Assembly: GCA_050251815.1 (NCBI GenBank)
Contig: JBFWMB010000012.1
Span: 8,724 to 72,723 of the forward strand
Length of the DNA stretch: 64,000 nucleotides
Reading direction: 5' to 3'
DNA from: GWE2-40-63 sp050251815
Lineage (GTDB): Bacteria > Bacteroidota > Bacteroidia > Bacteroidales > SZUA-534
Shown here piece after piece: positions 53,381 through 62,958 of the stretch. Position 1 is the first letter of the stretch. Each line of letters opens with the position of its first letter. Both the position numbers and the translations under genes were made by a program. A model generated the notes under the pieces. That model was not told the DNA's origin. It did no database searches and saw only the letters and a program-made list of their open reading frames with translations.

Positions 53381-54532
53381 TTATTTATTTGTTTTCGGAT
53401 TATCGTGGCGTTTAAAGGGTTTTTTGCGTCGGTTCGATTTTTTATTTTTCACTTTACCTTTATCAAAACGGGTAAGGCTTTCCTGTCCCACTACATTGGA
53501 AAAATCGAGACTGGTTGGATCGGTCGGAGCCTGGGTTTTAATAATAGTTACCTCAGCGGTTTTTCCGTTTTTATTTTGTTCAATAATGTCATGAATTTTT
53601 TCTACAGCTAATGGAATTATTCCATTGCCTCCTTCAAGCGCGTACCACATAATATGGCGAAATACATCGGTTTTAACATAGTTTGCCCGACCTAAATTAG
53701 TGTTTAGTGTAACTTCGGTTGGAGGAAAATCTTTACGCTCGTCCATGTAAGAATCTATCTCATAATTCAGGCAGCATTTAAGTTTGCCACATTGACCAGC
53801 TAATTTCTGTGGGTTTAACGATAGTTCCTGATAGCGGGCTGCATTGGTGGTAACCGAAATAAAATTGCTTATCCAGGTTGAACAACAAAGTTCACGACCG
53901 CAGGAACCAATTCCACCTATGCGGCCGGCTTCCTGTCGGGCTCCAATCTGGCGCATCTCAACCCGTATTTTAAAGCGGTCGGCAAGTACTTTTATCAACT
54001 GCCTGAAATCGACCCGTTCGTCGGCAATATAATAGAATATTGCTTTGGTTTTGTCGCCCTGATATTCCACATCGCCAATTTTCATATCCAGTTTTAGATC
54101 GCTGCTTATTTGACGCGAAGCAATCATGGTTTCCTCTTCCATTTCAATGGCTTCTTTCCATTTTTCAATGTCGTTGGGTTTTGCTTTGCGGTAAATAACC
54201 TTAAAGGTTTCGTCGGGCGAAATACGCAATTTCTTCAGTTGATACAATACCAGGGGGCCTTTTAAGGAGATGATTCCAATATCGTGTCCCGGCGATGCTT
54301 CAACGGCAACAATGTCGCCGGTGTTTAATCGCAAATCGCTTGAATTATAGAAATAACCTTTACGGGTGTTTTTAAAACGGACTTCGTACAGCTCTTCTTT
54401 TTTAATTCCCTTGGGAATTTCGTTTAGCCAATTAAAGATGTTGAGCTTTCCCGAATAGGCAATTTTTAGGTTCGACGTTATTTCCGGATCGATATATTTT
54501 AAGGGGCATCCTCTGGTATAATTATCGTGCAT
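53381..54532 (-). CDS. PSP1-domain protein of the RicT/YaaT type
   Basis: The 383-residue cytoplasmic protein has a PSP1 C-terminal-type core (about 60-290). This contains 'VRFKNTRKGYFYNSSDLRL', 'VDFRQLIKVLADRFKIRVEM', and Cys-rich 'GGIGSCGRELCCSTWI' with 'CGKLKCCLNYEI', the cysteines that bind Fe-S in the Bacillus RicT complex. A basic tail follows ('KGKVKNKKSNRRKKPFKRH'). In Bacillus, RicT with RicA and RicF affects RNase Y and RNA processing; the role in Bacteroidota is not established. The gene is 28 bases upstream of gldH. Confidence 0.86.
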   Translation of the reverse strand: MHDNYTRGCPLKYIDPEITSNLKIAYSGKLNIFNWLNEIPKGIKKEELYEVRFKNTRKGYFYNSSDLRLNTGDIVAVEASPGHDIGIISLKGPLVLYQLKKLRISPDETFKVIYRKAKPNDIEKWKEAIEMEEETMIASRQISSDLKLDMKIGDVEYQGDKTKAIFYYIADERVDFRQLIKVLADRFKIRVEMRQIGARQEAGRIGGIGSCGRELCCSTWISNFISVTTNAARYQELSLNPQKLAGQCGKLKCCLNYEIDSYMDERKDFPPTEVTLNTNLGRANYVKTDVFRHIMWYALEGGNGIIPLAVEKIHDIIEQNKNGKTAEVTIIKTQAPTDPTSLDFSNVVGQESLTRFDKGKVKNKKSNRRKKPFKRHDNPKTNK

Positions 54533-54694
54533 TCTTTCGAAATATTTAATTCTTAGATGGTTTGTTTGCTGAAAAACAACGGGTAAAGATAATAAAATAT
54601 TATATGGTAAGAAGCCGGCCGAAAGCGAAGCATTATTTTTTGTACTTATTTATATCAAGTCTACGCTGTATTTTTATTTTCAGCAACTGCCGTT

Positions 54695-57600
54695 TTAAGG
54701 TAGCGGTAACGAAAAAAAGAAAGTGCTGCCACTTCCCTCAATACTTGAGCACCAAATTTTGCCTCCGTGCATTTCAATAAATTCTTTGCAAAGAATTAAT
54801 CCCAAACCATTTCCTTTTTCTTTTTCAGTACCCATGGTTGTGTAGTTTTCTTCAATTTTAAACAGTTTGTCTTGTTTTTCGATGGGTATACCCACTCCAG
54901 TGTCGCATATGCTAATTACAGCAAACGGAGTTTTATTATAAAGCTTAATGTTTGTTTCTATTGTTATAGTACCTGATTTATGCGTATATTTTATGGAATT
55001 CGAAATTAGATTTCGTAACACAGTTAACAGCATATTGGCATCAGCTTTAACATAAATTTCTTTGGCGCTTTTGTCGATAAGGTTTATTTGTTTGTTTTTT
55101 GCTGTTAGCGATTGTACTTCAAGAACATCGGTAATAAAGCTTTTAACATTTAAGGGTTGTGGATTAAATTCAATGCGTCCGGTTTGCGTGCGGGCCCAGG
55201 CTAGTAGGTTTTCGACCAGTTTTAATACCTGGTGGCTTGAGCTTGAAAGTAAACCGAGGTAGTTTCCCAGTGTGTTTTGATCGAGCTCTTTAAAATCGTT
55301 ATGAAGCATATTGGCCAAACCTACTAAGCCCGAAAACGGGGAGCGAAGGTCGTGGGCAATTATCGAAAAGAATTTGTCTTTTTGCGCATTTAGTTTTATG
55401 AGTTTTTTTTCGGATTCTTCAATTTTTTTAAGGTTTTGTTTTTGTTTGGTAATGTCTTCTTTTATCGAAATAAAATGGGTAATAGTTCCATCGTCAGAGA
55501 AAATGGGCGCAATTCGAGCTTTTTCACAATAAATTGTTCCATTCTTTTTCTTGTTTTGTAATTCCCCCATCCACACTTTTCCGCTTAAAATGGTATTCCA
55601 AAGTTCAGTGAAGGTTTCGGCCGGGGTATTTCCTGATTTTAATATGCGTGGGGTTTTTCCAAGTGCTTCGGCTTCGGAGTATCCCGTTACCTGACAAAAA
55701 TATGGATTTACATATTCTATAATGCCTCTTTTGTTTGTAATTACAATACTCATGGGAGTATTAATAATTCCGGCCGAAAGTTGGTTAAGTTTTAATTCTT
55801 TGTTCTTACGGTCGGTAATATCGCTGCCAATAACCAAAATAGCTTTTTGTCCTTCATAGTTCATAAGTGCTGCCGAAATATCGAGCCATTTTTCCTGTTT
55901 GTTTTTGCAAATTATCTGCATCAGGTAATTCGATGGCGATGCTTCGTTGAGTAAACGTTTTTCAGAATAATCGATTATTCTTTTTTTATTTTCGGGATGC
56001 AGCAAGTCTGCCGGATTCATGGTCAGCCCCTCTTCAGCAGAATAACCCGTAATTTTTTCCCAGGCATCATTTACCAATAAAAAGCGTTTGCTGGTTTGTA
56101 TGCTTATGGCTGCATTTGAATGCCGAAAAATGTTTTGGAATTTTTCCTGGCTAAAGTAGAGCGATTTTACCAGGTGTTTTTGTTGTAAAACAAGGCTGAT
56201 TAAATTCGCATACGAAACGATAAAACTGGAATCGTCAAGCTGCATCCCTTTTGTTCCGATTAACTGAAGAACAGCATACAAATGATCATCCTGCTTTAAG
56301 CCAATGGTGTAAACCTGGCTAATCTGGTATTGCTTATTCAGTTCGTCGATTCGTTCTTTTTTTATGGCGGGGGTTTTAAAATCGAACAGGCCATTTTCAA
56401 ATTTTGTGAATTTTCCACTTTTGAGTAAGTCAATAGTTTTCTGAGGTAACTTTTGAATTGTGCGGGTTAATTCGAAACCCAGAATTGATTCAATATTTTT
56501 TCTGCTTTCTTCTGAAATACCTGCTATACTTACTATGTTTATTGCGTTGGCTTTAGTGTTTAGTTTTAGAGACAACACAATGGCATTGTTTAGTTTGGTA
56601 TGTAAATTTTGAGTTGCGTAATTAAGTATTTGTTCTTCCGATTTTAATTGCAATAATTCAATGGAAGCTTTGCTTAAAAATTTAAATCGCTGTTCACTTT
56701 CCAGAATGTTTTTTTCATTGATTATTTGTTGCGTGATGTCTTGCGATAAGCAACTTACTCCAATTGTTTGGTTTTCTTTTACAATTGGATTAAAATAGGT
56801 TTTGGCAAAACGGGGAACTCCTTTGAAATTAAATTCATCGGCGAGGGAAAATTTTTCACCGTTTAGCGCTCTTTGGTAGCGCGTTTTCCATATTTCTTGC
56901 TGGGCTGGTGGAACTTTTTCTATGGCGTAAACGCCTTTAGCCAGGTTTACATTAAAAGCAAGTTTGTAATCGTTGGCAAAGTTGGTGTTTACCATAATAA
57001 TGTTCAGGTCGGAATCGACAGACCAAATTCGGGCTTCAGTGTTTTCAAGTAGCGCCCTTTGGTTGGCTTCGTTTTCACTTAGATGGATTTCAGCCAGCGT
57101 TTGCTGGGTAACATCTCTTGAGAAGATAGCAACTCCTACTACTTTTTTTTCAAGCCGAATGGGATTAAAACGAATTTCAACATATTGTGCTACATTTTCA
57201 AAATCGAAATGTTCGGTCACCGTAAAATTTTCGCCTTTAAGCGCTCGGTCGTAGCGTTCTTTCCACATGGAACGGAGATTCACAGGAACGCAATGGATAA
57301 TTTCGGAACCAATTTTTAAATCAACACCATAAGCAATTTTAAATTGTTGTTTAAAGTTGTTATTCAGGGTCTTAATTCGGTAATTGGTATCTATCGACCA
57401 AATTACATCCGATGTATTGTTAATTTGAGCATTCAAACTGGCCTCGTGCTCACTTAATTGCCGCTCAAAGTTTTTTCGTTCGGTTATGTTGCGCGAAACT
57501 CCTACAATTCCCTCAAAATTACCATCGTCAGAAAAGTATGGAGTTGTTATTGTTTCAAGAGTTACGGTAGTTCCCAGGCTATTGAAAACCTCAAATTCCC

Positions 57601-57916
57601 ATCTTTTTTCTGTTTTATCATTTATGTCGGCAATCCTATTGTCGATAGCTTTTCGAATTATATCGAGGGTAGTTGGCGGGCAAAACGAGTGAAGCGATTT
57701 TTTTATTAGCATTTTGTCAGTAAAGCCTAAAATACGATTTACCGATGGGCTAACCCAGGTAATGTCAAAGTGCTTGTTCATTACCCAAATAAAATCGTTG
57801 ATGTGATTTAATAAAAGTGCATATTTTTGGTTCGACTCCGTAAGAGTTTCAATGGTTTCCATTGCTTTAGCCAGTTGCTGCTTAAGACTATACAGCTCCT
57901 TCAATGAGTCATCCAT
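54695..57916 (-). CDS. Multi-PAS/GAF sensor histidine kinase
   Basis: The 1073-residue protein has no transmembrane segment and begins with a coiled coil (1-25). Three PAS domains follow (about 25-150, 155-275 and 285-395, each ending 'VGVSRNITER', 'VGVAIFSRDVTQQ' or 'IGVSCLSQDITQQ'). Next are a GAF-like domain (about 410-585) and two more PAS domains (about 595-705 and 712-830). The kinase core has His855 in 'FFSIIAHDLRSPFSGL', the N box 'NLISNSIKYTHKSG', 'DTGVGIP' and 'GNGLGLILCKEFIEMHGG'. There is no receiver domain and no response regulator gene beside it. PAS domains suggest a small-molecule, redox or light signal, not determined here. Confidence 0.92.
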   Translation of the reverse strand: MDDSLKELYSLKQQLAKAMETIETLTESNQKYALLLNHINDFIWVMNKHFDITWVSPSVNRILGFTDKMLIKKSLHSFCPPTTLDIIRKAIDNRIADINDKTEKRWEFEVFNSLGTTVTLETITTPYFSDDGNFEGIVGVSRNITERKNFERQLSEHEASLNAQINNTSDVIWSIDTNYRIKTLNNNFKQQFKIAYGVDLKIGSEIIHCVPVNLRSMWKERYDRALKGENFTVTEHFDFENVAQYVEIRFNPIRLEKKVVGVAIFSRDVTQQTLAEIHLSENEANQRALLENTEARIWSVDSDLNIIMVNTNFANDYKLAFNVNLAKGVYAIEKVPPAQQEIWKTRYQRALNGEKFSLADEFNFKGVPRFAKTYFNPIVKENQTIGVSCLSQDITQQIINEKNILESEQRFKFLSKASIELLQLKSEEQILNYATQNLHTKLNNAIVLSLKLNTKANAINIVSIAGISEESRKNIESILGFELTRTIQKLPQKTIDLLKSGKFTKFENGLFDFKTPAIKKERIDELNKQYQISQVYTIGLKQDDHLYAVLQLIGTKGMQLDDSSFIVSYANLISLVLQQKHLVKSLYFSQEKFQNIFRHSNAAISIQTSKRFLLVNDAWEKITGYSAEEGLTMNPADLLHPENKKRIIDYSEKRLLNEASPSNYLMQIICKNKQEKWLDISAALMNYEGQKAILVIGSDITDRKNKELKLNQLSAGIINTPMSIVITNKRGIIEYVNPYFCQVTGYSEAEALGKTPRILKSGNTPAETFTELWNTILSGKVWMGELQNKKKNGTIYCEKARIAPIFSDDGTITHFISIKEDITKQKQNLKKIEESEKKLIKLNAQKDKFFSIIAHDLRSPFSGLVGLANMLHNDFKELDQNTLGNYLGLLSSSSHQVLKLVENLLAWARTQTGRIEFNPQPLNVKSFITDVLEVQSLTAKNKQINLIDKSAKEIYVKADANMLLTVLRNLISNSIKYTHKSGTITIETNIKLYNKTPFAVISICDTGVGIPIEKQDKLFKIEENYTTMGTEKEKGNGLGLILCKEFIEMHGGKIWCSSIEGSGSTFFFSLPLP

Positions 57917-58038
57917 GGTGCAGAATAGATTACCTTTGTCCTTGAATTTTTTTGATGTTTGCTTCCTGTAAATATAGAACTAAATTAGGTAAGTTTTACC
58001 ACAATAAAAAATATTCCTGTTAAGTAACGGTAATGGAT

Positions 58039-58962
58039 TTATGACGGGTTGAAGTTTTTCTTCTTTTTGTTATATATCAGTGTTGTTCGTTTTGTTTGTC
58101 CTAAGTATAGTCCTAACAATACAACTATTATTCCCAGGAATTTGTAAGTGGTTAGGGTTTCCCCAAACTTTAGGTACGCAAACAGTGCAGTAAACAAGGG
58201 AATGGTGTTTGTAAATAAACTGGCTTTGGTAATTCCAATGGTTTTAATGGAATAGGTAAACAATACATAAGCAAGCGAAGAGCCAAAAAGGCTAAGGTAA
58301 ATTAGGTTTAATACGATGGTTTGGGTAAACGGAGCCGTTACAAAATGTTTGTAATCGAAAATAAAAAAGAAGGGCAAAAAGTAAAAAAAACCAAACAGGT
58401 TTTGCCAACTGATAATGGTAAACGCATTGTACTTGTTAGTTAACCTTACAATAATTGCTGAATAACCTAGGGCTGAAAGCACGGCGCCAACTAATATTAA
58501 CAGACCAAGAATTGAGCCTTCGAATATAAAATTCTTGCCCAGCAAAACCATAATTACACCGATAAATGAAATAAGGATGCCCCAAAAATTATACATGGTT
58601 ATGGTTTGGCGAAAAAACAGGTAAGCTACCAACGGAGTAAAAACTGGTATAGTTGATATTATAACAGCAGCAACCGTGGGCGAAACCATACTTACGCCGT
58701 AACTCTCGGCCAGAAAATATAAAAATGGTTGAAATAACGATAACAAAAGCAACCAGCCAAAATCTTTCCGATTGGGAATTTGCAGTTTTTTAATAACGCG
58801 CGAAAAAAATAATAAAAATAGGGAAGAAAACAACAGGCGAATGGTCATTACCGAAATGGGCCTGAGTGCTTCAAAAACAATTTTGTACCAAATATAAGTA
58901 GCGCTCCAAAAAAGCATGGCAAGTATAACTATGCCATACACCATGTATTTTTTAGGTAACAT
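58039..58962 (-). CDS. EamA/DMT-superfamily transporter
   Basis: The 307-residue protein has ten predicted helices in two EamA repeats ('YGIVILAMLFWSATYIWYKIVF' at the start; 'SILGLLILVGAVLSALGYSAIIV' opening the second; 'FLGIIVVLLGLYLG' near the end). It is a metabolite exporter of unknown substrate and differs from the EamA protein at 42206. The tail 'YNKKKKNF' is a positive cytoplasmic end. It is divergent from the M20 gene. Confidence 0.9.
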   Translation of the reverse strand: MLPKKYMVYGIVILAMLFWSATYIWYKIVFEALRPISVMTIRLLFSSLFLLFFSRVIKKLQIPNRKDFGWLLLLSLFQPFLYFLAESYGVSMVSPTVAAVIISTIPVFTPLVAYLFFRQTITMYNFWGILISFIGVIMVLLGKNFIFEGSILGLLILVGAVLSALGYSAIIVRLTNKYNAFTIISWQNLFGFFYFLPFFFIFDYKHFVTAPFTQTIVLNLIYLSLFGSSLAYVLFTYSIKTIGITKASLFTNTIPLFTALFAYLKFGETLTTYKFLGIIVVLLGLYLGQTKRTTLIYNKKKKNFNPS

Positions 58963-59044
58963 TCGTTTTTTCTATTTTATTTTTGCTTTTTTACGGATGC
59001 AAATATGGCATTAAAAATTTGATGATTGCAAAAATTATTATGTA

Positions 59045-60190
59045 ATGGAAACGGATATTCAGCATTTAATAAATATAAGACAAACCTTACATCAAAATCC
59101 TGAACTATCGGGTTTCGAAGAATATACCGCCGAAGCTTTAAAGCGAACTATTATAAGGTATCAACCCGATGAGATTATTGACAATTTGGGTGGTTTTGGC
59201 CTTGCTTTTGTTTTTAAAGGATCGGAACCGGGCCCAAATGTATTATTCAGGGCCGATATGGATGCGCTTCCCATAAAAGAGTTAAATATAATTGATTATG
59301 CTTCGCGGGCTCATGGTGTTGGGCATCAATGCGGACACGATGGTCATATGGCTATTTTGGTGGGCTTGGCCGGGCATATCAGTAAAAACCGTCCGCAAAA
59401 AGGTAAAGTGATTTTGCTGTTTCAACCCGCCGAAGAAACAGGAGAAGGAGCTTTAGCAGTAATTAACGACCCAAATTTTCACCGCATTACTCCTGAATAT
59501 TGCTACGCTTTACATAACATTCCGGGTTTTTCAAAAGGAAGCATTCTTTTAAAGAATAACACTTTTACAGCAGCTTCGCAAGGTATAACTGTTAAACTGT
59601 TTGGAAAAACTTCGCATGCGGCTGAACCTGAAAAAGGAATTAGCCCGGCGCTGGCACTTTCAAAAATTATCGAAGCCATTACCTTGCTGCCGGGTAAAAA
59701 GGAATTATTTACTGATTATGTTTTGGCAACCATTGTTCATGCCCAACTTGGCGAACGTACTTTTGGAACGACTCCCGGACAGGCTGAAGTACTTATAACT
59801 TTGCGTTCATTTGAGGATTCCGATATGGATGTGTTAATCCAGCAGGTTGAAAATTCAATAAAAGATATAGCTGATAGCCACGGATTGAAATCGGAACTAA
59901 GTTTTACCGATATTTATCCAGGCACCCAAAACAATCCATCGCTGGTTCAACAGGTTAAAGAAGGTGCCGAAGAATTGGGTTATGAGATTGTTTTTCTTGA
60001 TAAGCCCATGCCCTGGGCCGAAGATTTTTCACAATTCTCAAAATTGTTTAAAAGTGTTTTTTTTGGATTGGGTGCAGGTGAGGATCATCCCAAGCTGCAT
60101 AATCCTGACTACAACTTTCCGGACGATATAATTTCTTATGGTGTTAGCTTGTTTTGCAAAATATATGAGCAACACTTTACTATCCGTTAG
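59045..60190 (+). CDS. M20-family amidohydrolase/peptidase
   Basis: The 381-residue enzyme belongs to the M20D amidohydrolases (hippurate/N-acyl-amino-acid hydrolase type). Metal ligands appear in 'VGHQCGHDGHMAILVGLA' (residues about 95-112), 'LFQPAEETGEGA' and 'YALHNIPG', with the dimerisation domain around 180-290 ('FGKTSHAAEPEKGISPA'). There is no signal peptide. These cytoplasmic enzymes cleave the amide of N-acyl amino acids or related compounds. The last 11 bases overlap the convergent glutamine amidotransferase gene. Confidence 0.92.
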   Translation: METDIQHLINIRQTLHQNPELSGFEEYTAEALKRTIIRYQPDEIIDNLGGFGLAFVFKGSEPGPNVLFRADMDALPIKELNIIDYASRAHGVGHQCGHDGHMAILVGLAGHISKNRPQKGKVILLFQPAEETGEGALAVINDPNFHRITPEYCYALHNIPGFSKGSILLKNNTFTAASQGITVKLFGKTSHAAEPEKGISPALALSKIIEAITLLPGKKELFTDYVLATIVHAQLGERTFGTTPGQAEVLITLRSFEDSDMDVLIQQVENSIKDIADSHGLKSELSFTDIYPGTQNNPSLVQQVKEGAEELGYEIVFLDKPMPWAEDFSQFSKLFKSVFFGLGAGEDHPKLHNPDYNFPDDIISYGVSLFCKIYEQHFTIR

Positions 60191-60884
60191 CTTTTTGTAA
60201 AGCAAGCGCAATAAAATTGCTGAATAAATACTTTCCGGCATTTTTAGCCCATTCACTTTGTTCAGGAGTCCCACAGGTTCCAATGCGGCCATTTCGTCGC
60301 CAGTATTCATGGGCAATATTCCGGTTAAATTCCGGATGGAACTGTACTCCCCAGCAATTGGATCCATAGCATACCAGGTGGTTGTTGTCTTTGTTGCTAT
60401 AGGCCAGTGATTTTGCTCCAGGCGGTAGTTTCAACACGGTTTGATGGTGTGATGCGTATGTGTAAATAGATGGGGCTTGGAAAAATGATGGTGTTTCAGG
60501 CAAATCGTTATTTTTGTGTACTTCAATCAAGCCAAATTCGCCACCTTTCGGGTTAACCCCCACTTTTCCTCCCAAGGCTTCGGCAATTATTTGATGTCCA
60601 AAACAAATTCCTAAGAGTGGGATGTTTTGGTTAAAAACTTGACGAATCCAATGCATCAGGTAAATCATCCATGCTGCATTATCGGTAACATCGTCATGAG
60701 ATCCCGTAATTATTACTGCGCCAACCGATTCGGGATTTGGTAATGGCGGTTGATGTTGAATTGTTATGCTTTCGGTTGTAAATGTTCGATTGGGAAGCTG
60801 TTTTTTAATAAGGTCGTCAAAATCGCCATATTTATTCTTTATCGATGCATGAGTGCATCCCGATTTGATGATGATTACCCTCAT
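60180..60884 (-). CDS. Class I glutamine amidotransferase
   Basis: The 234-residue protein has a GATase1 catalytic triad: Cys in 'PLLGICFGHQIIAEALGG' (about residue 93), and His and Glu in 'GVQFHPEFNR' (about 187-189). It is the stand-alone GMP-synthase-like type (PF00117) with no synthetase domain. Members cleave glutamine or gamma-glutamyl compounds. The surroundings give no pathway. Its stop overlaps the M20 gene by 11 bases. Confidence 0.88.
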   Translation of the reverse strand: MRVIIIKSGCTHASIKNKYGDFDDLIKKQLPNRTFTTESITIQHQPPLPNPESVGAVIITGSHDDVTDNAAWMIYLMHWIRQVFNQNIPLLGICFGHQIIAEALGGKVGVNPKGGEFGLIEVHKNNDLPETPSFFQAPSIYTYASHHQTVLKLPPGAKSLAYSNKDNNHLVCYGSNCWGVQFHPEFNRNIAHEYWRRNGRIGTCGTPEQSEWAKNAGKYLFSNFIALALQKANG

Positions 60885-60925
60885 TTTATACAGACAAAGT
60901 GATTTAAATAATAAAGTCCAAAATA

Positions 60926-60957
60926 CAGCAAGGCTATATTAAAACCTAGCCTTGCTG
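60926..60957. repeat. 11-bp inverted repeat in a 400-base intergenic region
   Basis: CAGCAAGGCTA (60926-60936) and TAGCCTTGCTG (60947-60957) flank a 10-base loop. No T-run follows on either strand, so a terminator is not clear. It lies 40 bases before the amidotransferase start, on the upstream side. The rest of 60885-61287 is AT-rich and holds no gene I can support. Confidence 0.6.
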
Positions 60958-61287
60958 ATTATGGATCTTCACGAATCTTTTTCCATGCCAAACAATTTAA
61001 AAAGGTGTTTTAGCATGAATTTGTTGTTTAGTTGTTGTTGTTAATCAAGTGTAAATTGCATCAAAAAAAAGTCTTATACAAATATTTTTTTGTGGTTGTT
61101 TAAAATTATTCTGTAAGTGTACAATTTTAATTCAACTTAAATGATACTAAATGAAGATGTTGCGCTCTCTATTGTGTTTTGCTTTATTGTCGTACGCAGC
61201 TGCCTGTTTTAGACTTGAAATGCAAAAACAAGTCGGGCTAATTTATTATTCAATTGTAAAAATTTATCAAAAGAGTTGTTTAGCCGG

Positions 61288-62109
61288 CTAAATTTCCGAT
61301 TCCTGATTTTTTATGCAGCGAACTGAAATGGCATTTTGTTTTGGTTCGTGGTATTTAAATGCTTTCGATAAACTTTTATGGAAATAGATTTTCCACGCAT
61401 TGTCACCGGCTTCGCCCGAAGTCCAGAAGCTAACAGATACATCGGTGTTTTGTATTCCATTGTTATAAAAACCAGGGAAAGTGAGCGATAATTCCTTAAC
61501 CAGATTGGGAATTTCTTTATCTACGGTCGAAATGTTGTCGATAAGTAGCTCCCAATCATCGTTGGTTGGCACATGCCAGCCGTCGGGGCAAATACCCTGC
61601 GAACCTGGTTCGGTACTTTTGTTCATGGCTTCGCTCCAGGTGTACAGGCGGCCATATTTTTCAAGTGATTCAACACTGTCGCTAATTTCTACGGTGTTAA
61701 TGGGTTCTCCCTGTGGGTTTATGGTAGTTCGCAAGTTTTGCATCATCCAGATGCGTCCCCCAATTTGTGCTGTTTTGTAACTGTTTCCTTCATAGTCGAC
61801 GCAAACGGGCCAGGGCGGTTGGTTAACCACGATGGTATCTATTAGCCAGCCTTTTCCGGCATCGTTTACCGTAACATAGTAGGTTCCTGCAGCTAAACCG
61901 GTAAGTAAGGTATCCGTCGAGGGAACCGACCAGGTTAGGCTATAGGGTTGTTTACCTCCGAAAATAGTTAGATTTATGGAACCATCATGGCTTTCAAAAT
62001 CGGTCAGGTGTTGTACCTTTACCTGAGTAGTTAAGGGTTCTTTTTTACACTGGACAAATATTAAAACGCTCATTAAAAGGCCCAGATAAAACAGTTTTTT
62101 TATCATAAT
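61288..62109 (-). CDS. Lipoprotein with SprB-like and Fib-succ-major domains
   Basis: From the ATG at 62109 the product is 273 residues with a lipoprotein signal ('LIFVQC', Cys21). Residues about 30-100 resemble a SprB-type repeat ('SHDGSINLTIFGGKQPYSLTWS', 'LTGLAAGTYYVTVNDAGKG'). Residues about 105-270 form the Fibrobacter-succinogenes major paralogous domain ('GNSYKTAQIGGRIWMMQNLRT', 'YGRLYTWSEAMN', 'GICPDGWHVPTNDDWELL', 'AISVRCIKN'). Both are Bacteroidota surface-protein modules. A role at the outer membrane is expected; the ligand is unknown. Confidence 0.87.
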   Translation of the reverse strand: MMIKKLFYLGLLMSVLIFVQCKKEPLTTQVKVQHLTDFESHDGSINLTIFGGKQPYSLTWSVPSTDTLLTGLAAGTYYVTVNDAGKGWLIDTIVVNQPPWPVCVDYEGNSYKTAQIGGRIWMMQNLRTTINPQGEPINTVEISDSVESLEKYGRLYTWSEAMNKSTEPGSQGICPDGWHVPTNDDWELLIDNISTVDKEIPNLVKELSLTFPGFYNNGIQNTDVSVSFWTSGEAGDNAWKIYFHKSLSKAFKYHEPKQNAISVRCIKNQESEI

Positions 62110-62217
62110 GGGATTTTGCATTTATACTTTTTTTGTGTCGGATGCCCAAAAAAATCGGGAAAATGACCGTACTAAATTAATAAATTCTTAAATTGATTCA
62201 CTATAAATCAAAAAATT

Positions 62218-62898
62218 ATGCAAAATATCTGGTTTGTAGCTCTTTTTTTATCCTTGGCTTTACCGTTAAAAGCACAGTTTGTTAATCCCGACACCATTCA
62301 GCTTAGCGGGGTGGTTTTAGATGCGGATAGTTTAACCGCTTTGCCCAACGTACATATTGTTTCGCATCGTCATAAGGGGACTTTGACTGATGTGGATGGT
62401 CAGTTTTCTTTTAAAATAAACGCTTCCGACACCTTAAAATTTACTTACCTGGGTTATAAACCTTACATTTATGTTGTTCCCGACACCTTGTTTTTAAAGC
62501 ATTACATTGCCGGAATAGTACTGCGTCGCGACACCATCATGTTATCGGAGGTAATCATTCTGCCTTTTATGAGCCGGGAACAATTTAAGCAGTCGTTTCT
62601 TAATAATCAGCCTGATTTGGAAACTCAAAATGCCACACGTAACCTTAATATCATGAGTATGCAATCGCGCCAAGCCAGTCAATGGCCTTCGTCGCAAATG
62701 ATGATTGATGTGCAACTGAAAAAATACAGCACCGATGTGGAATACCGGGGTATGATTGGCCCCGACGAACAATTAAATATTGTTGGATTGGCTGCTTTAC
62801 TTATTTATTATTCACATCAACAACTTACCAAAGAAGAAAAGAACCAACGGATAAAAGCTGAATTACAGCAATACTTAAGAGAAAATTATAAAAAATAA
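62218..62898 (+). CDS. Exported carboxypeptidase-regulatory-like domain protein
   Basis: The 226-residue protein has a signal peptide (1-20, 'ALPLKAQ') and a CarboxypepD_reg-like beta-sandwich (about 27-100; 'SGVVLDADSLTALPNVHIV', 'GTLTDVDGQFSFKI', 'LKFTYLGYKPYI') as found at the start of TonB receptors. The C-terminal 120 residues are of unknown function and predicted mainly helical ('MSREQFKQSFLNNQP', 'KEEKNQRIKAELQQYLREN'). No barrel follows, so it is not a truncated receptor in this window. Periplasmic location is expected; function unknown. Confidence 0.78.
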   Translation: MQNIWFVALFLSLALPLKAQFVNPDTIQLSGVVLDADSLTALPNVHIVSHRHKGTLTDVDGQFSFKINASDTLKFTYLGYKPYIYVVPDTLFLKHYIAGIVLRRDTIMLSEVIILPFMSREQFKQSFLNNQPDLETQNATRNLNIMSMQSRQASQWPSSQMMIDVQLKKYSTDVEYRGMIGPDEQLNIVGLAALLIYYSHQQLTKEEKNQRIKAELQQYLRENYKK

Positions 62899-62958
62899 AG
62901 ACCCCAATAAATAATTATCCGCTATGGTTTTTTCTAAATACTAAGTGCAAATTGTTGC

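Noticed and set aside
61151..61291. 46-residue frame with a hydrophobic start on the + strand
   Set aside because: It runs antisense into the end of the lipoprotein gene at 61288, lacks a clear ribosome binding site and has no known relative.
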